A DNA stretch of 64,000 nucleotides from Agromyces flavus (lineage in GTDB: Bacteria; Actinomycetota; Actinomycetes; Actinomycetales; Microbacteriaceae). The translations under genes and the position numbers were made by a program. The DNA is taken from contig NZ_LT629755.1 of NCBI RefSeq assembly GCF_900104685.1, forward strand, positions 1,922,001-1,986,000, given 5' to 3'. Numbering within the stretch: position 1 is the first letter of the stretch; the number at the start of each line of letters is the position of its first letter. The notes under the pieces were generated by a model. The model searched no databases, had not been told where the DNA came from, and saw only the letters and a program-made list of their open reading frames with translations. Of the stretch, positions 20,536 to 28,757 are shown one piece after another.

Positions 20536-22281
20536 CTACTCGATCAGCGACGCTGCCTCGAGCACGACGCCGTGGCGGTCGGCGAGCACGCGGAGCGTGG
20601 CCTCGACCTCGGCGCGTCGCTCGACGGCCTCCCACCCGAGCTCGTCGCCCGCGACCGCCGCGAGCTCGTCGAGCAACAGGGGCGTGAGTGCGCCCGTGAA
20701 GGCGAGGCTCGTGCGCCGGAGGACGAGGTCGGCGAGGTGCACGACGCGCTCGTTCCGCACCAGCCAGGCGACCTCTTCGCGGGTGTACCCGTCGTGCCCG
20801 GCGAGCGGTGTCTCGGGGCCGCCCTCGACCTCGCGGATCAGCGCCTCCGCGCGCGTGCCGTAGCGCTCGAGCAGCGCCTCGGCGCGCGCACGCCCGACCC
20901 CGTCGCCGTGTCCGGCCACCCACACGAGGCGGGCGTCGTCCGTCGTCGGATACCCCGCGCCGCCGCCGATCGGCAGGCCCTTCGTGGAGCGCACGCGTGC
21001 TCGGCCGAGCAGTCCGAGGACCTCGTCCGCGAGGTGCTCGGCGAGGGCCCGGAAGGTGGTCCACTTGCCTCCCACGAGGCTGAGCAGCGTGGTGCCCGGG
21101 CGTTCTGCGACATCCGCCCGCTCGATGCGGTAGTCGCGGCTCACGAAGCCGGGCTGGGTGTCGTCGTGGCGCGGCAGCGGCCGCACCCCCGAGAAGCGGT
21201 ACACGATGTGCAAACGGTCGACGAGGATGCCTGGGAAAACGTGCGCGATGAGGTCGAAGAAGTAGTCGACCTCGGCTTCGGTGCACACCGCGGGCTCGCG
21301 CATGTCGTGCTCGAGGTCGGTGGTGCCGACCATGACCCGGCCCTTGAGCGGATAGATGAGCACGATGCGGCCGTCCTCGTGCTCGAAGAAGATCTCGCGG
21401 CCTCCGGTCGCCTCGAGCAGCTCCGGATGGTCGAGCACGATGTGGGAGCCCTTGGTGCCGCCCATGAAGCGACTCTCGCGCCCGAGCCGCGCGTTCGTCA
21501 GGTCGGTCCAGGGGCCGGACGCGTTGACGACGACGTCGGCGGCGAGGTCGAACTCCTCGCCCGTGATCGCGTCGCGCACGCGCACCCCATCGGCACCGAA
21601 CCCGATCGCCTCGAGGTGGTTCGCCGCCCGGGCATGCGGGCCGGCCGCCAGGCCGTCGAACAGCACGTCGAGCGCGAGCCGCTCGGGGTCGTGCATGCTC
21701 GCGTCGAAGTAGGTCGCGGTGTACTTCAGGTGCGGGTTCAGCGCGGGCAGCTCGGCGAGCGACTTCTTCGCGCCGAGGAACCGGTGCCGCGGCACGCTGC
21801 CGCCGTCGCGGGAGAACGCGTCGTACATGGTGAGGCCCGCCTTGATGAGCGCCGCGCCGCGCTCGGTGGGCCGGCCCTGCTTGTGCGTGAGGAACCGCAA
21901 CGGCGCGGAGAGGATGCCGGAGAACGTCGAGTGGATCGGCACGGTCGTGCGCAGCGGCTTGACGTAGTGGGGCGCGATCTTCAGCAGCCCGTTCCGCTCC
22001 TCGACCGATTCCTTGACGAGCCGGAACTCGCCGTTCTCGAGGTAGCGGATGCCGCCGTGGATCATGTGGCTCGAGGCCGACGAGGCGCCCGACACGAAGT
22101 CGTCACGCTCGACGAGCACGACGTCGACGCCCTGCAGGGCGAGGTCGCGGAACGTGGCGAGGCCGTTGATGCCCCCGCCGATGATCACGACCTCGGCGGT
22201 CGGTCGTGCGCGCAGCGCCGACACCTCGGCTCGGATGCGGGGCGCGTGCGGGCGGGTCGTCGTCGACGTGATGGGCGACAT
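20536..22281 (-). CDS. glpD: glycerol-3-phosphate dehydrogenase (quinone), aerobic type
   Basis: FAD enzyme oxidising glycerol-3-phosphate to dihydroxyacetone phosphate at the membrane, feeding electrons to the quinone pool. The 581 residues include EVVIIGGGINGLATFRDL (FAD fold, near residue 30), SSASSHMIHGGIRYLE and FSGVRPLP, all typical of GlpD. A C-terminal DAO_C domain follows. It is divergent from the SorC-type regulator gene, with repeated half sites in the shared promoter region. It lies 120 bases upstream of glpF. Confidence 0.94.
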   Translation of the reverse strand: MSPITSTTTRPHAPRIRAEVSALRARPTAEVVIIGGGINGLATFRDLALQGVDVVLVERDDFVSGASSASSHMIHGGIRYLENGEFRLVKESVEERNGLLKIAPHYVKPLRTTVPIHSTFSGILSAPLRFLTHKQGRPTERGAALIKAGLTMYDAFSRDGGSVPRHRFLGAKKSLAELPALNPHLKYTATYFDASMHDPERLALDVLFDGLAAGPHARAANHLEAIGFGADGVRVRDAITGEEFDLAADVVVNASGPWTDLTNARLGRESRFMGGTKGSHIVLDHPELLEATGGREIFFEHEDGRIVLIYPLKGRVMVGTTDLEHDMREPAVCTEAEVDYFFDLIAHVFPGILVDRLHIVYRFSGVRPLPRHDDTQPGFVSRDYRIERADVAERPGTTLLSLVGGKWTTFRALAEHLADEVLGLLGRARVRSTKGLPIGGGAGYPTTDDARLVWVAGHGDGVGRARAEALLERYGTRAEALIREVEGGPETPLAGHDGYTREEVAWLVRNERVVHLADLVLRRTSLAFTGALTPLLLDELAAVAGDELGWEAVERRAEVEATLRVLADRHGVVLEAASLIE

Positions 22282-22344
22282 CGCTGTCCTTTCGAGCTGC
22301 GGTCACGCCGGCTTGCGGAGGCGGGCCGGCTGTGGATGAATACA

Positions 22345-22397
22345 TCGTGAGCACATGCGCACATGCTTGCAAGCCGATTGAACATACGTGCAAGGGG
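22345..22397. promoter_or_regulatory. shared glpD/regulator promoter region with operator-like repeats
   Basis: This AT-richer patch of the 121-base divergent gap holds a tandem repeat of GCACATGC (22351-22358 and 22359-22366), a perfect palindrome GCTTGCAAGC (22365-22374), and a further ACATACGTGCAAG (22382-22394). The recurrent ACATNNGCA half sites resemble operators of SorC/DeoR-like regulators. They are most simply assigned to the adjacent regulator, acting on both genes. Confidence 0.5.
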
Positions 22398-22402
22398 CGA
22401 AG

Positions 22403-23398
22403 ATGACGGTGACGGATGCCGCGGGGCCGGCGATCGACGGCGAACTGCCCACGGGCAAGACCCGCGACGCGCTGCGAGCGGCGCACCTCTACTACCTGCA
22501 GGACCTCACGATGGACGCCATCGCGAAGGAGCTGCACACCTCGAGATCGTCGGTCTCGCGCCTGTTGAGCCATGCACGCGCGACCGGCCTCGTCGAGATC
22601 TCGATCCACTCGCCGCTCGACCTGCCGAGCCGGCTCGAGCAGGAGATCCTCGAGCGCCACGAGGTCTCCGCGCACGTCGTGCCCGTGCCCGACCACGCGA
22701 GCGACGTCGACCGGCTCGAACGCGTCGCGCTCTCGGCTGCACGGATTCTCAGCCGCTTCATCGACTCCAACCAGACGATCGGCGTCGCGTGGGGTTCGAC
22801 CATGAGCGCGATGAGCCGGCACCTCGCGCCCAAGGCGACGCACAACTCCGAGGTCGTGCAGCTCAACGGCGCCGGCAACCTCCGCACGACCGGCATCCTG
22901 TACGCCTCGGAACTGCTGCGCCGGTTCGGCGACGCGTTCGGCGCACGCGTGCAGCAGTTCCCCGTCCCCGCGTTCTTCGACGATCCCGCCACGAAGCAGG
23001 CCTTCTGGCGTGAGCGCAGCACGCGGCGCATGCTCGACCTCCAGGCCGCGATGGATGTCGCGATCTTCGGCATCGGCTCGCCCTTCGCCGAGGTTCCGAG
23101 CCACGTGTACCAGGGCGGGTACCTCGAGCGCGCCGACTACCAGTCGCTCTCTCGCGACGGGGTCGTCGGCGACGTCGCGACGGTCTTCTACCGTGCGGAC
23201 GGCTCGACCGACGGCATCGAGATGAACGCACGAGGCACCGGGCCCGACTTCGGCACCCTTCGACGCGCACCCCGCCGCATCTGCGTCGTCTCGGGGCGGG
23301 CCAAGCTGCCGAGCCTGACCGGCGCCCTCGCGGCCGGACTGGTCACCGACCTCATCATCGACGAGGGTACGGCGCGAGGTCTCGTCGGCGAGGCGTGA
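22403..23398 (+). CDS. SorC-family sugar-binding transcriptional regulator
   Basis: DNA-binding regulator with an N-terminal HTH (DLTMDAIAKELHTSRSSVSR, residues about 35-55) and a C-terminal phosphosugar-binding domain of the SorC type (VAWGSTMSAM, GIGSPF, VSGRAKLPSLTGALAAG), 331 residues. I chose ATG 22403, which has AAGGGG five bases upstream, over a GTG at 22388 lying inside the operator repeats. Position divergent to glpD suggests control of glycerol-3-phosphate metabolism, perhaps with a triose or glycerol phosphate as ligand. The ligand is inference. Confidence 0.85.
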   Translation: MTVTDAAGPAIDGELPTGKTRDALRAAHLYYLQDLTMDAIAKELHTSRSSVSRLLSHARATGLVEISIHSPLDLPSRLEQEILERHEVSAHVVPVPDHASDVDRLERVALSAARILSRFIDSNQTIGVAWGSTMSAMSRHLAPKATHNSEVVQLNGAGNLRTTGILYASELLRRFGDAFGARVQQFPVPAFFDDPATKQAFWRERSTRRMLDLQAAMDVAIFGIGSPFAEVPSHVYQGGYLERADYQSLSRDGVVGDVATVFYRADGSTDGIEMNARGTGPDFGTLRRAPRRICVVSGRAKLPSLTGALAAGLVTDLIIDEGTARGLVGEA

Positions 23399-23447
23399 CA
23401 GATTCGTGATCGCGCGGAGCAGGCCCGACGGGTAGCGTGACCGTCGG

Positions 23448-24575
23448 ATGACCGACCCACCCCGCCCGCCCGAACGACGCAGCCCGGCCGCGACCGCCGT
23501 GGTCGCGGTCGTCGTCGGCGTCCTCATCGCCGCGGTCGGCCACCAGCTCGTCGCCACCGAGCTGCACCGGCAGCTCTGGCCGTCATGGGTCGCGGCCGAC
23601 GCACGCCACGACGAGGCCGACGCGGCCTACGACCAGGCCGCGGCGCGCGCCGAGTCGGCCGCGAGCCGCACCGAGTCGCTCGAGGCCGTCCTCACGCCCG
23701 ACCTCGTGGGCGAGGATGACCGCACGGCCTTGGCCGATGCGCTGGTCGGGCTGCGGTCGGTGCTCGACGCCGACGCGGGCGCGTCACGGCTCGGCATCGT
23801 CGACCTGGTCGACCCCGACGCGTTCGCCCCCGCCTGGGAGCTCTACGCCGACCTGTGGGAGATCTCGGAGCTCGTCCCCGAGCGTGCGGCCGCCGCCGCG
23901 TCGAGCGAGGCCGCGGCCGAGGCCGTGCTGGCGGCCGCCGACGAGGTCGACGCGGCCACCGAGACGCTCATCACGGGCGCGCAGGAGGTCGCGCGAGCGG
24001 AACTCGCGGCGAACCCCTCGGCGACCACCGAGACGCGCCGAGTGCTCGAGCAGCTCGTCGACGGCGGTGGGTCCGGCACCGATGCCGCCGCCTTCACCGC
24101 ACTCGCCACGGCGGTCGCCGACGTGCGCGCATCGCACGCGGCCGAGGTCGCGCGTGCCGAGGCCTATCCGGTGCGCGCCGAGATCGAGGCGTTCGCACGC
24201 TCCATCGCCAACGGCGTCGCGCTCGACTTCGCCTGGGCCTATGAGGTCGCCGGGCTCGAGAGCGACACGTGGTACTCCGGCACCGCCGAGTTCGGAGTCG
24301 ACGGCGGCGAGTGGGGCTTGATCACCCTGAGCGAGAGCATCGAGTGGGCGTGGGGCGACGACCCGAACGCCGAGGCGGTCGTCGTCCATGAGGTGGGCCA
24401 CACGCAGGTGATCCGCGAGGCGTGTCGGGCGCTGTTCGAGCAAGCCGGCAGCGACCACGAGTCGTGGGCGACGGCGTGGGCCATCGGGATGGGCTACGAC
24501 CTGCCCGGCTCCGGCATCGAGGCGTACGGGCGGCCGACCGATGCGCAGGTGGCCGCGGCCGCGCAGTGCCGCTGA
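23448..24575 (+). CDS. membrane-anchored protein with HExxH motif, function unknown
   Basis: I do not recognise the family. The 375 residues begin with a short cytoplasmic polar part and one membrane segment (TAVVAVVVGVLIAAVGHQLV, about 15-35). A long Ala/Glu/Asp-rich region of about 220 residues, probably helical or coiled coil, follows. The compact C-terminal domain contains VVVHEVGHTQV with H314-E315-xx-H318, the zincin metal site. DHESWATAWAIGMGYDLPG about 25 residues later may hold the third ligand. Two Cys near the C-terminus could pair. A membrane-tethered extracellular metallopeptidase is plausible but not shown. TAGCGT at 23433-23438 is a candidate -10. Confidence 0.7.
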   Translation: MTDPPRPPERRSPAATAVVAVVVGVLIAAVGHQLVATELHRQLWPSWVAADARHDEADAAYDQAAARAESAASRTESLEAVLTPDLVGEDDRTALADALVGLRSVLDADAGASRLGIVDLVDPDAFAPAWELYADLWEISELVPERAAAAASSEAAAEAVLAAADEVDAATETLITGAQEVARAELAANPSATTETRRVLEQLVDGGGSGTDAAAFTALATAVADVRASHAAEVARAEAYPVRAEIEAFARSIANGVALDFAWAYEVAGLESDTWYSGTAEFGVDGGEWGLITLSESIEWAWGDDPNAEAVVVHEVGHTQVIREACRALFEQAGSDHESWATAWAIGMGYDLPGSGIEAYGRPTDAQVAAAAQCR

Positions 24576-24633
24576 GGGCTCGGCTCCGCTGGCACCGGGA
24601 GCCGGGAATACGATCCGCTCCCCCGCGTTGACC

Positions 24634-24639
24634 TAGAAT
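24634..24639 (+). promoter_or_regulatory. -10 element of the riboflavin operon
   Basis: TAGAAT lies about 11 bases before the first conserved bases of the FMN riboswitch, so transcription would start right at the aptamer. Confidence 0.5.
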
Positions 24640-24649
24640 CGAACACGAA

Positions 24650-24790
24650 ACGTGCTCCGGGGTCGGTGCAAGTCCGAACCGGCGGTGAAAGTCCGCGAGC
24701 CGGGAGCGCGTGGCCGTCCGGCCATGCGCGAGCGGTTGAACCGGTGGAACTCCGGTACCGACGGTGAAAGTCCGGATGGGAGGCGGCACG
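24650..24790 (+). promoter_or_regulatory. FMN riboswitch (RFN element)
   Basis: Conserved RFN blocks appear in order: GGGTCGGTGCAAGTCCGAAC, CGGCGGTGAAAGTCCGCGAG, a variable GC hairpin (24706-24733), GGTGGAACTCCGGTACCGAC and GGTGAAAGTCCGGATGGGAG. It sits 77 bases upstream of ribD. The intervening stretch has GC-rich pairing potential but no T tract. Control of translation by hiding the GGAAGG ribosome site at 24851-24856 is as likely as termination. Confidence 0.95.
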
Positions 24791-24866
24791 TGTCGGCGAT
24801 GCTCACGAGCGCCGTCGACGTTTCCGGCGCCGCCGGGAATCCCGGAGCCTGGAAGGCAGGCGACCG

Positions 24867-25931
24867 ATGTCCACGGCGACGCGCGCGGCGACGGATGTCG
24901 CGGCCATGCGCCGGGCGCTCGAGCTGGCCGAGCGCGGCCCGGCCCGCGGGGTGAATCCCCGTGTCGGATGCGTCATCCTCTCGCCCGACGGCGACGTGCT
25001 CGCCGAGGGATGGCATCGCGGTGCCGGAACCCCGCACGCCGAGGTCGACGCACTGTCGACCCTGCCGCCCGGCGCGGCTCGCGGCGCGACCGCCATCGTC
25101 ACGCTCGAGCCGTGCAACCACACGGGACGCACCGGCCCCTGTGCGCACGCCCTCGTCGATGCCGGCATCGCGCGCGTCGTGTACGCGGTCGACGACCCCG
25201 GTGATCACTCCGCGGGCGGGGCGCGCACCCTGCGGCGCGCCGGCGTCGAGGTGGTGGCCGGCGTGCTCGCCGACGAGGTGGGGGCGTTCCTCGAGGACTG
25301 GCTGTTCGCCGCCCGGCACCGCCGTCCGCGGGTCACCGTGAAGTGGGCGTCGAGCCTCGACGGGCGGGCGGCCGCCGCGGACGGCACGAGCCGGTGGATC
25401 ACCGGACCCGAGGCACGCGCCGACGTGCACCTCCGCCGCGCGGCATCCGATGCCATCGCGGTGGGCACGGGCACCGTGCTCACCGACGACCCGGCGCTCA
25501 CCGCGCGCGACGCCGACGGCGAGCTGTTCGAGAACCAGCCCGTGCCCGTCGTGTTCGGCCGTCGCGAGGTGCCATCCGGGGCCGCGCTCGAGCGCCACCC
25601 GCACGAGGCGATCCGGATGGCGGGGACCGACCTCGCCGCCGACCTCGCCGAACTGCAGCGCCGAGGCATCCGCTCGCTCTTCATCGAGGGCGGCCCGAAG
25701 CTCGCGAGCTCGTTCCTCGCGGCCGGACTGGCCGACGAGGTCCTCGTGTACCTCGCCCCCGCCCTCATCGGCGGCCCGCGGACCGCCGTCGACGACCTGG
25801 GCGTCGCGACCATCGCCGACGCCCTCCGCTACGACTTCACCGACCTGGTGCGACTCGGCGACGACCTGCTCGTCGTCGCGCGGCCGCGAGCCGCCGCGCA
25901 CCACGACATCCCCACCCATGGAAGGGCCTGA
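24867..25931 (+). CDS. ribD: bifunctional diaminohydroxyphosphoribosylaminopyrimidine deaminase / reductase
   Basis: Second and third steps of riboflavin synthesis. In 354 residues the N-terminal deaminase has the zinc site PHAEVDAL plus PCNHTGRTGPCAHAL. The C-terminal reductase starts around residue 150 with VTVKWASSLDGRAAAADGTS and ends with IEGGPKLASSFLAAGLADEV. ATG 24867 follows GGAAGG at a suitable distance. It is the first gene of a tight rib operon under the FMN riboswitch. Confidence 0.95.
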   Translation: MSTATRAATDVAAMRRALELAERGPARGVNPRVGCVILSPDGDVLAEGWHRGAGTPHAEVDALSTLPPGAARGATAIVTLEPCNHTGRTGPCAHALVDAGIARVVYAVDDPGDHSAGGARTLRRAGVEVVAGVLADEVGAFLEDWLFAARHRRPRVTVKWASSLDGRAAAADGTSRWITGPEARADVHLRRAASDAIAVGTGTVLTDDPALTARDADGELFENQPVPVVFGRREVPSGAALERHPHEAIRMAGTDLAADLAELQRRGIRSLFIEGGPKLASSFLAAGLADEVLVYLAPALIGGPRTAVDDLGVATIADALRYDFTDLVRLGDDLLVVARPRAAAHHDIPTHGRA

Positions 25932-25932
25932 C

Positions 25933-26586
25933 ATGTTCACCGGAATCATCGAGGAGCTCGGCGAGGTCACTCGCGTCGAGCCGAACGCCGACGTCGTGCG
26001 GCTGACCGTGCGCGGGCCGAAGGTGGTCGAGGGCGTCCGACACGGCGACTCGATCGCCGTGTCGGGCGTGTGCCTCACGGTCGTGGAGAGCGACGCGATG
26101 TCGTTCAGCGCCGACGTGATGGCCCAGACGCTGCGGATGTCGACGCTCGACACGGTCGCGGCCGGACGGCCCGTGAACCTGGAGCGCGCGGCCCTCGTCG
26201 GCGATCGCCTCGGCGGGCACATCGTGCAGGGGCATGTCGACGGCACCGCCGAGGTCCTCGAGGTCCGCCCGGGCGACGAGTGGCGCGTCATCCGGTTCGC
26301 GCTGCCCGACGCGCTCGCGTCGCTCGTCGTCGACAAGGGCTCGATCGCGGTCGACGGCGTCTCGCTGACCGTGTCGGCGCTCGGCGACGAGGCGGACGGC
26401 TCGTGGTTCGAGGTCTCGCTCATCCCCGAGACGCTGGCCGCGACCACGCTCGGCCGGCTCGAGCCGGGCGACCGGGTCAACCTCGAGACCGACGTGCTCG
26501 CCCGTCACGTGCAGCGGATGCTGCGGCTCGACGGGCACCGGTCGTTGCCGTCCTCGCTCGCCGAGCCGGTCGGAGGTGCCCGATGA
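25933..26586 (+). CDS. ribE: riboflavin synthase alpha subunit
   Basis: Dismutates two dimethylribityllumazines into riboflavin. The 217 residues form two lumazine-binding repeats, the first beginning MFTGIIEELGEV and the second at GGHIVQGHVDGTAEV. SVSGVCLTVV-like and VDGVSLTVS motifs appear in each half. The ATG lies one base after the ribD stop, and the stop overlaps ribBA (ATGA). The longer upstream frame lies within ribD and is not real. Confidence 0.95.
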   Translation: MFTGIIEELGEVTRVEPNADVVRLTVRGPKVVEGVRHGDSIAVSGVCLTVVESDAMSFSADVMAQTLRMSTLDTVAAGRPVNLERAALVGDRLGGHIVQGHVDGTAEVLEVRPGDEWRVIRFALPDALASLVVDKGSIAVDGVSLTVSALGDEADGSWFEVSLIPETLAATTLGRLEPGDRVNLETDVLARHVQRMLRLDGHRSLPSSLAEPVGGAR

Positions 26587-27887
26587 GCCTCGCGACGATG
26601 CCCGAGGTGCTCGACGCCCTGCGTGCGGGCAAGCCCGTGATCGTGGCCGACGACGAGGGCCGCGAGAACGAGGGCGACGCCATCATGGCGGCCGAGTTCG
26701 CGACCCAGGAGTGGATCGCGTGGATGGTGCGCCGCACGAGCGGGTACCTGTGCGCGCCCATGCCGAACGCGTTCGCCGATCGCCTGCGCCTGCCGCCGAT
26801 GGTCGAGCGCAACGAGGACGCGCGAGCAACCGCGTACACGGTGTCGGTGGACGCCGCCGACCGCATTTCGACCGGGATCTCGGCGTCCGATCGGGCGCAC
26901 ACGCTGCGGATCCTCGCCGACCCCGCCGCGACGCCCGATCGACTGATCCGCCCCGGGCACATCCTGCCGCTGCGCGCGGTCGACGGCGGCGTGCGCGAGC
27001 GCGCCGGCCACACCGAGGCGGCGGTCGACCTGATGCGCCTCGCGGGCCTGTCCCCCGTCGCCGTCATCGGCGAGCTCGTCGCCGACGACGGCGAGATGAT
27101 GCGACTGCCCGAGCTCATCACGCTCGGCGAGCACGAGGGCCTGCCGGTCACGACGGTCGAGGCCCTCGTCGCCTGGCTGCACGAGTGGCACGACGGACAG
27201 GACCTCGCGGCGGGTGAGGCGCCCGAGCCCATCGCGGAGTCCTCGCGCGTGCAGTTCGAGGTCGAGACGAACCTGCCGACCATGCACGGCACGTTCCGGG
27301 TGCGCGCCTACCGCGACCGGAACACCGGCGCCGACCACCTCGCCATCATCGCGGGCGATCCCACGGCCGACCCATCCGGCGCCATCACGCGCGTGCACTC
27401 GGAGTGCCTGACGGGCGAGGCGTTCGGCTCGCTCAAGTGCGAGTGCGGCCCCCAGCTCGACGCGGCGCTCGAGACGATCGCCGAGCGCGGCGGCGTCGTG
27501 ATCTACCTCCGCGGTCACGAGGGCCGCGGCATCGGCCTCATCAACAAGCTGCGCGCGTACCGGCTGCAGGAGGGCGGGCTCGACACGCTCGACGCCAACG
27601 TCGCCCTCGGCCTGCCCATCGACGCGCGCGACTACACCGCGGCGAGCGCCATCCTCGACGACCTCGGCGTCGAACGGGTGCGCCTGCTGACGAACAACCC
27701 CGAGAAGGTCCGCCAGCTCGAGGCGCACGGCATCCGCGTTGCCGACCGGCTGCCGCTCGTCGTCGGCGTCGGCGCCGTGAACGCGGGCTACCTCGAGACC
27801 AAGCGCACCCGTATGGGTCACGCGATCGACGACGAGCAGCTGACGGATGGCGCTGCCGACGAACTCCTGAAAGGACACGCATCATGA
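26583..27887 (+). CDS. ribBA: bifunctional DHBP synthase / GTP cyclohydrolase II
   Basis: Supplies both riboflavin precursors. The 434 residues join a DHBP synthase domain (about 1-205; [11 protein letters not shown] and GHTEAAVDL) to GTP cyclohydrolase II (about 215-434). The latter has the zinc cysteines in [18 protein letters not shown] and the catalytic [12 protein letters not shown]. It starts on the ATGA overlap with ribE and ends on an ATGA overlap with ribH. Confidence 0.96.
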   Translation: MSLATMPEVLDALRAGKPVIVADDEGRENEGDAIMAAEFATQEWIAWMVRRTSGYLCAPMPNAFADRLRLPPMVERNEDARATAYTVSVDAADRISTGISASDRAHTLRILADPAATPDRLIRPGHILPLRAVDGGVRERAGHTEAAVDLMRLAGLSPVAVIGELVADDGEMMRLPELITLGEHEGLPVTTVEALVAWLHEWHDGQDLAAGEAPEPIAESSRVQFEVETNLPTMHGTFRVRAYRDRNTGADHLAIIAGDPTADPSGAITRVHSECLTGEAFGSLKCECGPQLDAALETIAERGGVVIYLRGHEGRGIGLINKLRAYRLQEGGLDTLDANVALGLPIDARDYTAASAILDDLGVERVRLLTNNPEKVRQLEAHGIRVADRLPLVVGVGAVNAGYLETKRTRMGHAIDDEQLTDGAADELLKGHAS

Positions 27888-28354
27888 GCGGAGCCGGATC
27901 CCCCGAACTCGACGTCGACGGCCGGGGCCTTCGCGTCACGATCGTCGCCGGCAGCTGGCACGACGAGATCACGAACGGCCTCATCGCTGGCGCGACGCGC
28001 AGGCTCGAGTCGGCCGGCGCCGAGTTCTCGCTCGTGCGGGTGCCCGGCAGCTTCGAGTTGCCCGTCGTCTCGAAGGCGGCGCTCGAGGCGGGTGCCGACG
28101 CGGTGGTCGCCCTCGGCGTGATCATCCGCGGTGGAACGCCCCACTTCGAGTACGTCTCCTCGGCCGCGACCGACGGCCTGACGCGGGTCGCCCTCGACAC
28201 CGGCAAGCCCGTCGGGTTCGGCGTCCTGACCCTCGACGACGAGCAGCAGGGCCTCGACCGCGCCGGCCTGCCCGGCTCGAAGGAGGACAAGGGCCGCGAG
28301 GCCGCCGAGGCCGCGATCGCGACGGCGAACCTGCTGCGGGGTCTGCGCGCCTGA
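27884..28354 (+). CDS. ribH: 6,7-dimethyl-8-ribityllumazine synthase
   Basis: Condenses the RibD and RibB products. The 156 residues carry [24 protein letters not shown] (with the catalytic His) and [12 protein letters not shown], the family signature order. The start overlaps the ribBA stop. It is the last gene of the operon. Confidence 0.95.
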   Translation: MSGAGSPELDVDGRGLRVTIVAGSWHDEITNGLIAGATRRLESAGAEFSLVRVPGSFELPVVSKAALEAGADAVVALGVIIRGGTPHFEYVSSAATDGLTRVALDTGKPVGFGVLTLDDEQQGLDRAGLPGSKEDKGREAAEAAIATANLLRGLRA

Positions 28355-28370
28355 GCCCACTCGCGGTCTT

Positions 28371-28386
28371 CAGCGCTGCAGCGCTG
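28371..28386. terminator. 16-bp palindrome after ribH, possible terminator
   Basis: CAGCGCTGCAGCGCTG is perfectly self-complementary and begins 17 bases after the ribH stop. It could form a short hairpin ending the rib transcript. It has almost no loop when fully paired, so the assignment is weak. The remaining 150 bases up to the hairpin at 28539 show no gene. Confidence 0.35.
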
Positions 28387-28538
28387 CCACGGCAGCCGCG
28401 TCGGAGTGTCGCACGCGACCTCAGTCACCGATTCCGCCGCGGTGCTCGGCGGCGCGTCACCGCCGAGGCGCAGGCGACGTCGCTCGGCGAGAACGCGTCA
28501 GCGTCGTCGATTCGTGATGGCAATCACCTCGAAGACCC

Positions 28539-28571
28539 GGTGGAAAGGTATCCGCCGGATACCTTTCCACC
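28539..28571. repeat. strong 15-bp inverted repeat with 3-base loop
   Basis: GGTGGAAAGGTATCC, loop GCC, GGATACCTTTCCACC, with no mismatch. It is AT-richer than its surroundings. No T tract follows on either strand. It sits directly in front of, and partly inside, the broken small membrane gene, so it may be an operator, a terminator for the rib operon, or a small inserted repeat. Confidence 0.7.
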
Positions 28572-28757
28572 CGGTTTCGAGCGGAACCACCTGTTCGATC
28601 TCGACAACATCAAGATCGGGGTCAAGCTCGTGGTCGCCGTCGTGATCACAGAGCTCGTGTTCGTCTTCCGCAAGAAGACCCGGCGCCGTCGTGGGCGCTG
28701 TGGAGCGTCGGCGGGCTCACCGTCCTGAACGTCATCCTCGCCGTCGCCTGGCGCTGA
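28540..28757 (+). pseudogene. frameshifted small membrane protein gene
   Basis: Two frames join to make a plausible small protein. The first reads FDLDNIKIGVKLVVAVVITE then LVFVFRKKT. The second, shifted, reads PSWALWSVGGLTVLNVILAV then AWR and a stop. Together they form two membrane helices with a basic loop. Adding one base near 28686 would restore one frame (about 60 residues from the FDLDNI region). In the current sequence the first frame runs into unrelated Arg-rich residues and stops at 28728. The normal start is also unclear because the hairpin occupies the 5' end. A sequencing error or programmed frameshift is possible. The 3' end overlaps the convergent gene by 26 bases. Confidence 0.5.

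Noticed and set aside
28404..28645. A 79-residue frame between ribH and the hairpin
   Set aside because: Composition is Arg/Ser-rich with no recognisable motif, and it is crossed by the hairpin; better explained as non-coding plus the broken gene in another frame.
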